The notes under the pieces were generated by a model. That model saw nothing but the letters and a program-made list of their open reading frames with translations, searched no databases and had not been told where the DNA came from. The position numbers and the translations under genes were made by a program. From an uncultured Clostridium sp. (lineage in GTDB: Bacteria; Bacillota; Clostridia; Lachnospirales; Lachnospiraceae), in the NCBI GenBank assembly GCA_900541315.1, contig UQJF01000048.1:1-19073 (forward strand): a stretch of 19,073 nt of DNA. The letters run 5' to 3'. Shown piece by piece: positions 9,045-16,079 of the stretch. How positions within the stretch are numbered: position 1 is the first letter of the stretch; every line of letters starts with the position of its first letter.

Positions 9045-9116
9045 GTTAACATCAGGGTTAAAAAACATGAGTAAGTAACCATTTTTGAAAAAAATGAGTG
9101 GACTACAAATGTTAAC
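9045..9116 (+). repeat. Extra branched hairpin inside the T-box leader
   Basis: GTTAACAT (9045-9052) pairs perfectly with ATGTTAAC (9109-9116) and encloses two smaller hairpins, GGTTA/TAACC (9056-9080) and CATTTTT/AAAAATG (within 9080-9097). It lies between stem I and the T-box core and helps explain the long leader. It may be an enlarged stem III or an insertion. Confidence 0.5.
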
Positions 9117-9153
9117 CATATCTGTGAATTCGGGTGGCACCACGAACAATTCG

Positions 9154-9191
9154 TCCCGGGCATGATGTAAAAGTCATGTCCGGGATTTTTT
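9154..9191 (+). terminator. T-box intrinsic terminator
   Basis: TCCCGGGCATGA (9154-9165) pairs with TCATGTCCGGGA (9174-9185) with one wobble, followed by six T. The 5' arm overlaps the end of the antiterminator, as expected for a T-box switch. Confidence 0.9.
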
Positions 9192-9240
9192 ATTTCCAAA
9201 ATGATTTTCCAGATGTATTCCGGCAAACAAAAACTTTATA

Positions 9241-9265
9241 TACTCTCGGAATCTTTTTGTACTTG
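9241..9265. repeat. Partial copy of the post-purC palindrome arm
   Basis: TACTCTCGGAATC and the bases to ACTTG match 18934-18959 closely, differing only by transitions and one base of length. A TTTCAGGA follows at 9287-9294, matching CTTCAGGA at 18990-18997. It sits between the T-box terminator and the lipoprotein gene and contains a TATACT that could act as a -10 box. Confidence 0.45.
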
Positions 9266-9303
9266 ATTTTACGAGAACATCTTTATTTCAGGAGGCGAAC
9301 ACT

Positions 9304-10362
9304 ATGAAAAAAATGCGTAATTTCTTAACTCTGGCTGCAGCTGCAGCACTGACCGGCATCCTGCTTACAGGCTGCTCTACTGAAGCAGATGAAACTACTA
9401 TCGCCAAGGCTGAGACCACCACACAGACAGAATCCGCTGCTGATGCTGAAAAAGCTTCTGAAGGTGACGTTTCCAGCGAAGTCGCTGCAAAAGCTGCTGA
9501 CGGCTCTGCTCTTGCAGGTAAAAAGATCTCTGTTATGACACCTTATCTTACTTCTGTCACCACCAACCAGATGACTGGTTTTATCAAAGATAATTTAGAG
9601 GCTGAAGGCGCAGAAGTGTTCGTTATCGACACTGCCAATGATTTTGCAGAACTTGCAAGCCGTATTGAAGATGTGGTTTCTTCCGGCACTGACGGTATTG
9701 TTTTAGTAAGCGCTGATCCCAACCAGGTTGCCAATCAGCTGACAGAAGCCTTCGACGCAGATATCCCGGTATTTGGCTGCGACAGCGGTTTTATTGAAGG
9801 AATGCAGGTCAATGCTACCAGCGACAACTACCAGATGGGCGAACTGATCGTCCGCTACCTCTTTGATGACCTGATGGGCAAAAAAGGCACTGTGATCGCT
9901 CTCACCCACAGACCTCATCCAGGTGTTGTGAAACGTTGTGAAGCTTTTGATGACATTATCAAAGAATATCCGGATATTAAACTGATCACAGAACAGCATG
10001 TACCGGCTGAACAGCCCATTAATGATGCAGAAGAGATCACCGCTAACCTGCTGACTGCAAATCCTGATAAGGATTCTGTAACTGCCATTTTCGCAGCATG
10101 GGATGAACCGGCTATCGGCGCTGCAAAAGCATTAGCAGAAGCAGGACGTGACGAAGTGATCGTTACCGGTGTTGACGGAAATGAGCAGGCAGTACAGATG
10201 ATCAAAGATGGATCCTGCTTAAAGGCAACTGTAAAGCAGAATTTTGAAGGTATGGCAGAAATCGTCTGCCAGCAGATGGAAAAATATTATGCAGGAGAAA
10301 CCATTGAAAAAGGTGAAATGTACGCTCCTGCAGAGCTTATTACCCAGGAAAACGCACAGTAA
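9304..10362 (+). CDS. Sugar ABC transporter substrate-binding lipoprotein
   Basis: Extracellular sugar-binding protein, membrane-anchored by lipid. Residues 1-24 are a lipoprotein signal peptide with lipobox LLTGC (Cys24 becomes the lipidated N-terminus). A flexible Thr/Ala/Glu-rich linker follows to about residue 73. The Peripla_BP_4 (RbsB/XylF-like) fold starts at GKKISVMTPYLTSVTTNQMTGFIKD and shows SSGTDGIVLVSADPNQ, the PVFGCDSG strand, NATSDNYQMGEL and VIVTGVDGNEQAVQMIKDG. The length of 352 residues is normal. AGGAGG is 8 nt before the ATG. It is first gene of an import operon with ATPase, permease and sugar kinase, and follows the T-box terminator by 112 nt. The sugar is unknown; an amino-acid ligand is less likely given the family and the kinase. 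Confidence 0.92.
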   Translation: MKKMRNFLTLAAAAALTGILLTGCSTEADETTIAKAETTTQTESAADAEKASEGDVSSEVAAKAADGSALAGKKISVMTPYLTSVTTNQMTGFIKDNLEAEGAEVFVIDTANDFAELASRIEDVVSSGTDGIVLVSADPNQVANQLTEAFDADIPVFGCDSGFIEGMQVNATSDNYQMGELIVRYLFDDLMGKKGTVIALTHRPHPGVVKRCEAFDDIIKEYPDIKLITEQHVPAEQPINDAEEITANLLTANPDKDSVTAIFAAWDEPAIGAAKALAEAGRDEVIVTGVDGNEQAVQMIKDGSCLKATVKQNFEGMAEIVCQQMEKYYAGETIEKGEMYAPAELITQENAQ

Positions 10363-10454
10363 CAGTATGAATTTTCCCAGACGGCCCAGATGAGTCCGGG
10401 AGCTTTGGCTGATATAGGTTATGATCAGATCATGGAAAATGGCAGGTGGCAAAA

Positions 10455-11993
10455 ATGCTGTTAGAAGCAAGGAAACTAGACAAATCATTTAATGGTGTAT
10501 ATGCCCTTAAGGGTCTGGATCTCTCTTTAAAGGAAGGGGAGATCCACGGCCTGGTAGGTGAAAACGGCGCCGGAAAATCTACGTTTATTAAAATCTTAGG
10601 CGGCGTGTATACAAAAAGCAGCGGGGAGCTGACCTGGAACGGTGTTCCCTTTCCTGCTGAATTCGGCCCGGTACAAAGCCGTGAGCTGGGAATCAATATC
10701 ATTTTCCAGGATCATGTACTGATACCTGCATTTTCCGCCCTGGAAAACATCTGGCTTGGACGGCCTTATCCCCGGAAAAACGGTCTGATCCAGTGGAAGG
10801 AAATGGAAAAAGCGGCGTTAGAAAAGGCCACTGAACTGGGAATCTGTTTAGACCTGAAAAAATCTATTTTCCAGATGACTCCGGCCCAGAAAAAATGCGT
10901 AGAGATCCTGCGGGCCATGATGAGCGACTGTAAGTTAATGATCTTAGATGAGCCTACTGCTTCTCTTTCTGATAAAGAAGCGAATTTATTGTTTTCTATT
11001 ATAAAGAACCTGAAGGCAAATGGGACTGCAGTCCTTTATGTGACCCACAGACTGGAAGAGATCATGGCACTGACAGACCGGGTGACAGTGCTTCGAAACG
11101 GGAAACTGGTAAACACCTGTGATACAGGTTCTACCAGCCAGAAGGAGCTGGTACGGCTGATGAGTGGGAATGAGAAGGAAAATGATTCTGCTGTAAATAT
11201 CCTGGCATCGGCTACGGCAAATATCCACTCCGGCACCCCCGCACTTACCATTTCCCATCTCTCCTCCGCCGACCACATTGTAAAGGATGCCACTATCACT
11301 GTCCATACTGGACGCATCACCGGAATGTTCGGTCTCTGCGGCAGTGGGCGGACGGAATTTTTAGAATGCATCTACGGCATCCGGCGCATATCCGGCGGGA
11401 CCATTGAGATCAGCGGGAAAATGGTGAAAAAGCCATCTCCTGTGGATTCTATTAAAAAGGGCATTGCCTTTATCTGCGAAGACAGACGGCGCAAAGCCAT
11501 GATCCCGTCCTTTACAGTGGAAGAAAACATGAACCTTTCTTCTATTGACCATTATTCCAAAAAGGGGATTTTTTCAATGGGCGCTGCTGTTTCTGCAGCA
11601 AATGGCATGATAAATGCCTTAAAGATCCGCTGCACCGGCACTTCCCAGCCAGCCTGTGAATTATCCGGCGGCAACCAGCAGAAAGTGGTGTTTGCAAAAG
11701 CGTTGCTTACATCCCCCTCCATCTGGCTGTGCGATGAACCTACGCAGGCCGTAGATGTTGCCACCAGACAGCAGATCCACAGCCTGCTGCGCACCCAGGC
11801 ATCAGAAAATAAAGCCGTTCTCTACGTTTCATCGGACCTTACAGAGCTTTTGGAAGTGGCTGATGAGATCGCAGTTATGGCATCCGGGAAAATACGGAAG
11901 ATCTTTCCAAATAAGAATTTAAAGCCGGCAGACATACTGTCCTGCTGTTATGAAGCAGAAAGAGAGGAAGTACATGAAGATGAAAGCATTTAA
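10455..11993 (+). CDS. Sugar ABC transporter ATPase (RbsA/MglA type, two NBDs)
   Basis: Cytoplasmic ATPase that powers the importer; 512 residues with two tandem nucleotide-binding domains, the hallmark of ribose/galactose/xylose-type systems. NBD1 has Walker A GENGAGKS (35-42) and Walker B LMILDEPTASLS; its signature is the altered MTPAQKK form common in this family. NBD2 has the usual degenerate Walker A, GLCGSGRTE, with canonical signature LSGGNQQKV and WLCDEPTQAVDV. I prefer ATG 10455, with AGGTGG 5 nt upstream; a GTG at 10446 in frame lies inside that site. The end overlaps the permease start by 20 nt, implying translational coupling. Confidence 0.95.
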   Translation: MLLEARKLDKSFNGVYALKGLDLSLKEGEIHGLVGENGAGKSTFIKILGGVYTKSSGELTWNGVPFPAEFGPVQSRELGINIIFQDHVLIPAFSALENIWLGRPYPRKNGLIQWKEMEKAALEKATELGICLDLKKSIFQMTPAQKKCVEILRAMMSDCKLMILDEPTASLSDKEANLLFSIIKNLKANGTAVLYVTHRLEEIMALTDRVTVLRNGKLVNTCDTGSTSQKELVRLMSGNEKENDSAVNILASATANIHSGTPALTISHLSSADHIVKDATITVHTGRITGMFGLCGSGRTEFLECIYGIRRISGGTIEISGKMVKKPSPVDSIKKGIAFICEDRRRKAMIPSFTVEENMNLSSIDHYSKKGIFSMGAAVSAANGMINALKIRCTGTSQPACELSGGNQQKVVFAKALLTSPSIWLCDEPTQAVDVATRQQIHSLLRTQASENKAVLYVSSDLTELLEVADEIAVMASGKIRKIFPNKNLKPADILSCCYEAEREEVHEDESI

Positions 11994-12909
11994 ACATTAT
12001 GGGACCGTAGCTGCACTGGCGGTCATTATCCTTATTTTTTCTATTCTCCGCCCGGCTTCTTTCTGCACCGTCAAAAACTTTCTTAACATCAGCAGACAGG
12101 CGGCACCGCTGGCTATGGTGGCTCTTGGAGCTACTTTTGTTATGACCATTAATGAATTTGACTTATCCGTTGGAAATATTGTAAGTCTGGGAGGTGTGAT
12201 CGCTGCTCTGTTATCCATCCGTCAGGTTCCTGTGGTACTCTGTTTTTTTACTGCCGCCCTGATCTGTCTTTTGGTTGGCTGTATAAATGGTATTGTTGTT
12301 GCCCGTTTCCAGATTTTATCTTTTATCACTACTCTCGGTATGGGAACTGTTCTGGATGGCGTGATCTACGGGCTGACCGGCGGCACTACGGTATTTAATG
12401 GTATTCCAAAGGCATTTACCATTCCCGGCATTTTAAAGATCGCAGGTATTCCATTTATTACTTTGATAGCCGTTATTTTATACATGGCTTTTTATGTTTT
12501 CATGGGACATACTGCTCCGGGCCGGAAGCTGTATGCCATCGGCGGCAGCAGGGAAGCCGCAGAAGTAGCAGGAATCCCTATTTTCCGTTACCGGGTACTG
12601 GCATTTTCCTTATGCGGGGCTATTGCAGGTCTTGCAGGAGCTTTAGTGGCTTCCAGGGTTGGTTCTGCCAACACCACAGCCGGACAAGGCTATTTTCTCC
12701 AGTCTTATGCAGCCGTATTTATCGGCTGTACTGTATCTAAAAGCGGTGTGCCCTGTGTAGTGGGAACATTGATCGGCGCGGCTGTTCTGGCAGTTCTTGC
12801 CAACGGCCTGACCATTTTGCAGATGCCAAGCTTTATGCAGAACATCATTACCGGCGGAATTATCATACTTGCTGTTGTGATCCAGAAGATCGGTGCAGGA
12901 AAAAATTGA
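11974..12909 (+). CDS. Sugar ABC transporter permease (RbsC type)
   Basis: Integral membrane permease of the BPD_transp_2 family, 311 residues with about eight to ten hydrophobic segments. Family blocks are MTINEFDLSVGNIVSLGG (compare the GIDLSVG block of RbsC), GRKLYAIGGSREAAEVAGI (the coupling region that contacts the ATPase) and GAIAGLAGALVASRVGSA followed by QSYAAVFIGCT. One permease gene suggests a homodimer. The frame extends 8 codons upstream to ATG 11950, but GAGG lies 6-9 nt before the ATG at 11974, so I start there. It overlaps the ATPase gene and is followed after 92 nt by the sugar kinase. Confidence 0.94.
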   Translation: MKMKAFKHYGTVAALAVIILIFSILRPASFCTVKNFLNISRQAAPLAMVALGATFVMTINEFDLSVGNIVSLGGVIAALLSIRQVPVVLCFFTAALICLLVGCINGIVVARFQILSFITTLGMGTVLDGVIYGLTGGTTVFNGIPKAFTIPGILKIAGIPFITLIAVILYMAFYVFMGHTAPGRKLYAIGGSREAAEVAGIPIFRYRVLAFSLCGAIAGLAGALVASRVGSANTTAGQGYFLQSYAAVFIGCTVSKSGVPCVVGTLIGAAVLAVLANGLTILQMPSFMQNIITGGIIILAVVIQKIGAGKN

Positions 12910-13001
12910 CCGTAAGATCATAACCATTCCGCCATGGACTGACCGGACTGGAAAATGTGCTGAAATATTGCAGGCTGAATGACCTTAGGAGGTAAGAAAC
13001 T

Positions 13002-14486
13002 ATGTTGGTTGCAACCTTTGATATCGGGACTACCGCAGTAAAGGCGGTAGCTGTACGTGACGATGGAGAACCTGTTTTTACAGGAAGCCAGGTGCTCCAT
13101 ACAATAGAAAAGAATGGTTTTAAGGAACAGGACCCGGAAGAATGGTACAGTGCTTTCTGCACCTTATCCCATGCTCTTACAGGGAAAATACCGGCACAAG
13201 AAATTTCCGCCCTTATTTTTTCCGGCCAGATGCAGGATGTGATACCAGTTGGAAGTGACCGGAGAGCTTTGGGAAATGCCATTCTCTACTCTGACGGGCG
13301 GGCTGGCGCACAGGCAGAAACCATTGAAAATGCAGTTGGAAGCGATACCATTACCGCTGTAACGGGAAATCATTTTGACGGCTCCATGCCTCTTGCAAAA
13401 ATCCTGTGGTTAAAGGAAAATGAGCCGGAGATCTACACCCAGACAACTGCATTTCTCATCAGTTCCAAAGACTACGTAGTGGCAAAACTGACGGGAAATT
13501 TCATCGGCGACATGACGGCCTGCGCTACTGCAGGAGCTATGGACCTGGAATATAAAACATGGTCCCAATGCCTTATAAACGGTGCCGGACTGGATATCAA
13601 TAAATTTCCAAAGCTGCTCCATTCCCATGAGCTTGCAGGCGTAATAACGAAAACCGGGGCTGCTGATACCGGCTATCTGCCTGGCACAAAAGTTTACGCA
13701 GGCACAGGAGATGCAGGGGCTACTACACTTGCCAGCGGTATTTTATCCCCTGGGGAATATAACGTAAACCTGGGCACTTCCAGCTGGGTAGCAGCGGTTT
13801 CAAAGAGCCGCATGGACAGTGAAGGGGGAGGTTTTAATCTGGCTGCTATGCAGAAAGATCTGTATATCAATGTAGTACCATTTTTAAACGGTGGAAATGT
13901 ACACCGCTTTATTGCCCGGATCTTATCCCGCGAACTGGATCACAAACCGGATTTTGCCTATATTTCCCACCTTTTAAAGGGTCATGTTCCCGGCAGCCAC
14001 GGCGTTTTCTTTCTGCCATATCTTACCGGTGAGCGCTTCCCTATTATGGACAGCCACATCCGCGCCTCCTTCCTTGGCTTAAGTCAGGATACCTCTGCCG
14101 CAGACATGGCCGGAAGCGTATTAGAAGGAGTGGCCTTTTCCATCTGCCACGGCTTAGAGCTTTTTAATCATCCTGCAGTAAAACTTTCCATCATCGGCGG
14201 CGGAGCAAGGGAACTTGCTTGGTGCCAGATCTTAAGCAATGTAATGGGACTTCCCGTCCACGTTTACAAAGACCCGGACCTGCTTCCTGCACTTGCTATC
14301 GCATCCAGCGTTTTCTTAGCCGAAGGCATTATCCCGGATTACCAGTCCTTTATCCATGTATTAGAAGAAAAAGGGGGATGTACTGTGCTGAATCCGAATC
14401 CTGATGCGGTAAAAGCCTATGAGCCTGTATATAGGAAATATAAGACCATTTACCCTATGGTGTGTGAATTTTATCATGAGGTGTGA
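13002..14486 (+). CDS. FGGY-family carbohydrate kinase
   Basis: ATP-dependent sugar kinase of 494 residues, most like xylulokinase-type FGGY enzymes. It has the N-terminal phosphate loop DIGTTAVKA (7-15), DPEEWY (44-49), SGQMQ (74-78), YSDGR (96-100), the catalytic-base region GTGDAGA with Asp237, GTSSW (258-262) and the C-terminal ATP-domain signature starting IGGGARELAW. Xylulokinases usually have SGQMHG where this has SGQMQDV; that site contacts the sugar, so xylulose is not a safe substrate call. AGGAGG is 8 nt before the ATG. As last gene of the import operon it probably phosphorylates the imported sugar or a derivative. Its stop overlaps the 3' end of the opposing HipA-like gene by 13 nt and no terminator is seen. 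Confidence 0.92.
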   Translation: MLVATFDIGTTAVKAVAVRDDGEPVFTGSQVLHTIEKNGFKEQDPEEWYSAFCTLSHALTGKIPAQEISALIFSGQMQDVIPVGSDRRALGNAILYSDGRAGAQAETIENAVGSDTITAVTGNHFDGSMPLAKILWLKENEPEIYTQTTAFLISSKDYVVAKLTGNFIGDMTACATAGAMDLEYKTWSQCLINGAGLDINKFPKLLHSHELAGVITKTGAADTGYLPGTKVYAGTGDAGATTLASGILSPGEYNVNLGTSSWVAAVSKSRMDSEGGGFNLAAMQKDLYINVVPFLNGGNVHRFIARILSRELDHKPDFAYISHLLKGHVPGSHGVFFLPYLTGERFPIMDSHIRASFLGLSQDTSAADMAGSVLEGVAFSICHGLELFNHPAVKLSIIGGGARELAWCQILSNVMGLPVHVYKDPDLLPALAIASSVFLAEGIIPDYQSFIHVLEEKGGCTVLNPNPDAVKAYEPVYRKYKTIYPMVCEFYHEV

Positions 14487-15289
14487 ATTAGATATGCATA
14501 TTTATCAATCTGCCGGTGAAGGAGCGTCTGTACACGTTCCTTCACTTCATCTGAATATCCCGTTGCCTGTTTTACCAATTTATCTGCATCTCGCTTCGTA
14601 AAGAAAAATTTTAAATTACATCCATATAGACGTTCTGAAGCATCTAACTGCTCATCAAAATCGGAGCTTACTGTTTTTGCCTGAACTTCCTTTATAAGAT
14701 CAAAAGGATCTTCTCCTAATGGATAATCCAATGTTGTATCTGACAGTAATCCGCCACCATTATCAAAAATCGGGCAATATTTAAACTTTCCTTCCCCATT
14801 CATTAAAACAGCAATGTTATGCGTATGTCGGTCTTCATTTAAAAAAACAGCATCAATGGTAAGTAATTTATTCAGATAAATGCCAAATCCTTTCAGACCG
14901 GTAATCCGCTCCACCTGTTCTTCCAGAAAACATATTCTCTGCTCTGCATCATCCATTTGCCAGAGCATTCGGTTCAGACTGTCTCCGTACATTTTTTGAA
15001 ATAATCGCTCTAAGGTTATGATCTGCCAGTCTTCCGATAAAAAAGTACGGCTTTTTACTCCTTGATAAATCTGTCGTTTATACCTGATTGTCTCTAGATC
15101 GTATTGCACAAATTCTTCTGAGCTTAAAGTCGATTTTATCAATAAATGAGAAATCACGTACTCTGCCAATCCTTCATATCCATTGTAATCTACCTTATAC
15201 CAAATCCCTTCATTTTCCCATTTTAACTGATTTCCTTTTGACGATTGGCGATTCTGCATACGTTCATTTTGTTCAAACAGCTCAATCAT
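14474..15289 (-). CDS. Short HipA-fold kinase (HipT-like toxin candidate)
   Basis: 271-residue protein with the HipA C-terminal kinase fold. It shows SSKGNQLK (16-23), which lines up with the S-x-S-G-x-Q-x-K glycine-rich loop of HipA/HipT; the catalytic loop NEDRHTHN (151-158); and metal-binding FDNG (175-178). The first about 100 residues of classical HipA (the HipN subdomain) are missing, making it closer in size to HipT of split HipBST systems. Relatives phosphorylate aminoacyl-tRNA synthetases; the target here is unknown. The start is ATG 15289, with AGGAGG 7 nt upstream; a GTG two codons earlier is too close to that site. It lies 11 nt after the regulator gene, in one operon. It overlaps the sugar kinase tail-to-tail. 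Composition is more AT-rich than its left neighbours, consistent with transfer. Confidence 0.85.
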   Translation of the reverse strand: MIELFEQNERMQNRQSSKGNQLKWENEGIWYKVDYNGYEGLAEYVISHLLIKSTLSSEEFVQYDLETIRYKRQIYQGVKSRTFLSEDWQIITLERLFQKMYGDSLNRMLWQMDDAEQRICFLEEQVERITGLKGFGIYLNKLLTIDAVFLNEDRHTHNIAVLMNGEGKFKYCPIFDNGGGLLSDTTLDYPLGEDPFDLIKEVQAKTVSSDFDEQLDASERLYGCNLKFFFTKRDADKLVKQATGYSDEVKERVQTLLHRQIDKYAYLIHTS

Positions 15290-15300
15290 CGTCACTCCTC

Positions 15301-15849
15301 CTATCTCTCGATCTTAAGCCAGAAATCATCCTCCGCCATTCTTCCCTCCGTTTTCTGAATGATCAAATATGGATCATAAAACGGGATTCCCAGATCCCTC
15401 AAAACCAGTTTCATCTTATCTCTTGTTCGTGGAAAACATCTGGATTCCAAAAATTCATTGTAATCTTCAATCGTTGGATTTTCTTTAATCCCAAATGCCG
15501 TAAACTGAAGATTATCCGTATAATTTCGAATACGAATGATTTTTCGCACTTCATCTACATCGATCAAAGTACATGGTGTATCTTTATACATATACCACAT
15601 GCGGACCGGCAATTCCCTGGGCGGAATTTCAAGCGAATGTATATATTCTGTGTCCCGATCCAATAATTTTATCAGAAGTGCCATCGGGCCTTTCGTGACA
15701 GTTCCTTCTCGCTCCAGACGTTCCACGGTAGGTTTGGAGCAATCAAGGAGCCGTGCAAAATCTCTCTGCGTCAACCCTAGCTTTTTACGCAGCATTTTTA
15801 TCTCTTTCGCACTCACAGTTTCCTTTATTGCAAATCTCTTTTCGTCCAT
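15301..15849 (-). CDS. XRE-type regulator with extra C-terminal domain (HipB-like antitoxin candidate)
   Basis: Likely DNA-binding partner of the short HipA kinase. With the start at 15849 it has 182 residues. An XRE/Cro helix-turn-helix covers about 14-50 (AKEIKMLRKKLGLTQRDFARLLDCSKPTVERLE). The rest (about 80-182) is a distinct domain with FPRTRDKMKLVLRDLGIPFYDP and TEGRMAEDDFWLKI that I cannot name; it is not obviously the missing HipN subdomain. The frame is open to ATG 15903, but a good -10 box at 15884-15889 puts transcription start near 15877, so that start is unlikely. ATG 15849 has AGAGG about 10 nt upstream; 15858 and 15873 are alternatives. Self-regulation through the two palindromes just upstream is likely. 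Confidence 0.82.
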   Translation of the reverse strand: MDEKRFAIKETVSAKEIKMLRKKLGLTQRDFARLLDCSKPTVERLEREGTVTKGPMALLIKLLDRDTEYIHSLEIPPRELPVRMWYMYKDTPCTLIDVDEVRKIIRIRNYTDNLQFTAFGIKENPTIEDYNEFLESRCFPRTRDKMKLVLRDLGIPFYDPYLIIQKTEGRMAEDDFWLKIER

Positions 15850-15883
15850 ATCCGCCATTTCCTCTGTTTCCATCTTTTCTTTT

Positions 15884-15911
15884 ATTATACCCAGTTTTCT
15901 CATATCTTCAA
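15884..15911 (-). promoter_or_regulatory. Promoter of the HipB/HipA-like operon
   Basis: On the minus strand TTGAAG (15911-15906), a 16-nt spacer, then a perfect TATAAT (15889-15884). Transcription would start near 15877, ahead of the chosen regulator start codon. Confidence 0.6.
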
Positions 15912-15917
15912 CAAAAA

Positions 15918-15964
15918 ATCATCATTTTGATGTGTTTTTTAATTTATTTATCATCATTTTGATG
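15918..15964. promoter_or_regulatory. Twin palindromic operators
   Basis: The 15-nt sequence ATCATCATTTTGATG occurs twice, at 15918-15932 and 15950-15964. Each contains a perfect CATCA-TTT-TGATG inverted repeat. The centres are 32 bp apart, three helical turns, so both sites face the same side of the DNA. The first abuts the -35 box of the HipB/HipA-like operon, the expected place for binding by its XRE regulator. Confidence 0.65.
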
Positions 15965-16019
15965 GTTTTTATTTTATAACGCAAATTTATATCATTCTTA
16001 AGCTTTTCTACAAATTTAC

Positions 16020-16048
16020 TTCACAATTATTTTCTATTGTTTTAAAAT
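16020..16048 (+). promoter_or_regulatory. Promoter of the TVP38-family gene
   Basis: TTCACA (16020-16025), a 17-nt spacer and TAAAAT (16043-16048), a good sigma-A match about 32 nt before the GTG start at 16080. Confidence 0.55.
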
Positions 16049-16079
16049 GTAGCTTGTAATCAGCAAGGAGGTCTTAGCA

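Larger units (their letters stand above)
8780..9191 (+). promoter_or_regulatory. Tryptophan-type T-box leader
   Basis: Senses uncharged tRNA and controls transcription by antitermination. Stem I is visible: GCAAA (8805-8809) pairs with TTTGT (8884-8888). The specifier loop is GAGAGTA (8810-8816) opposite GAATGGG (8877-8883). Above it, CAT/ATG and GGAA/TTCC pair, and the CTGC/GCAG distal hairpin (8841-8860) carries TGGTGGTGGAAA. The codon in the usual place is TGG (8880-8882), Trp. The T-box core GGGTGGCACCACG is at 9132-9144; its variable base is C (9138), which pairs with discriminator G, as in tRNA-Trp. The terminator hairpin is 9154-9185, followed by T6. The leader is about 410 nt, on the long side. 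The call as a T-box is secure; Trp specificity is well supported by two independent positions. Confidence 0.93.

Noticed and set aside
8847..9074. 75-codon open frame inside the T-box leader, including a tryptophan codon
   Set aside because: It runs through stem I and the following helices, has no ribosome binding site and its TGG is the T-box specifier. The RNA structure explains the sequence; I do not think it is a leader peptide.
9304..12909. Tryptophan transporter of the TrpXYZ type
   Set aside because: It would fit the T-box, but the ATPase has two nucleotide-binding domains and the operon ends in an FGGY sugar kinase, both typical of sugar import systems.
9304..14486. AI-2 (lsr-type) uptake operon, suggested by the nearby mtnN gene
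   Set aside because: The kinase resembles xylulokinase more than LsrK, there is a single permease gene and no lsrF/lsrG-like gene. mtnN is on the other strand and separately transcribed.
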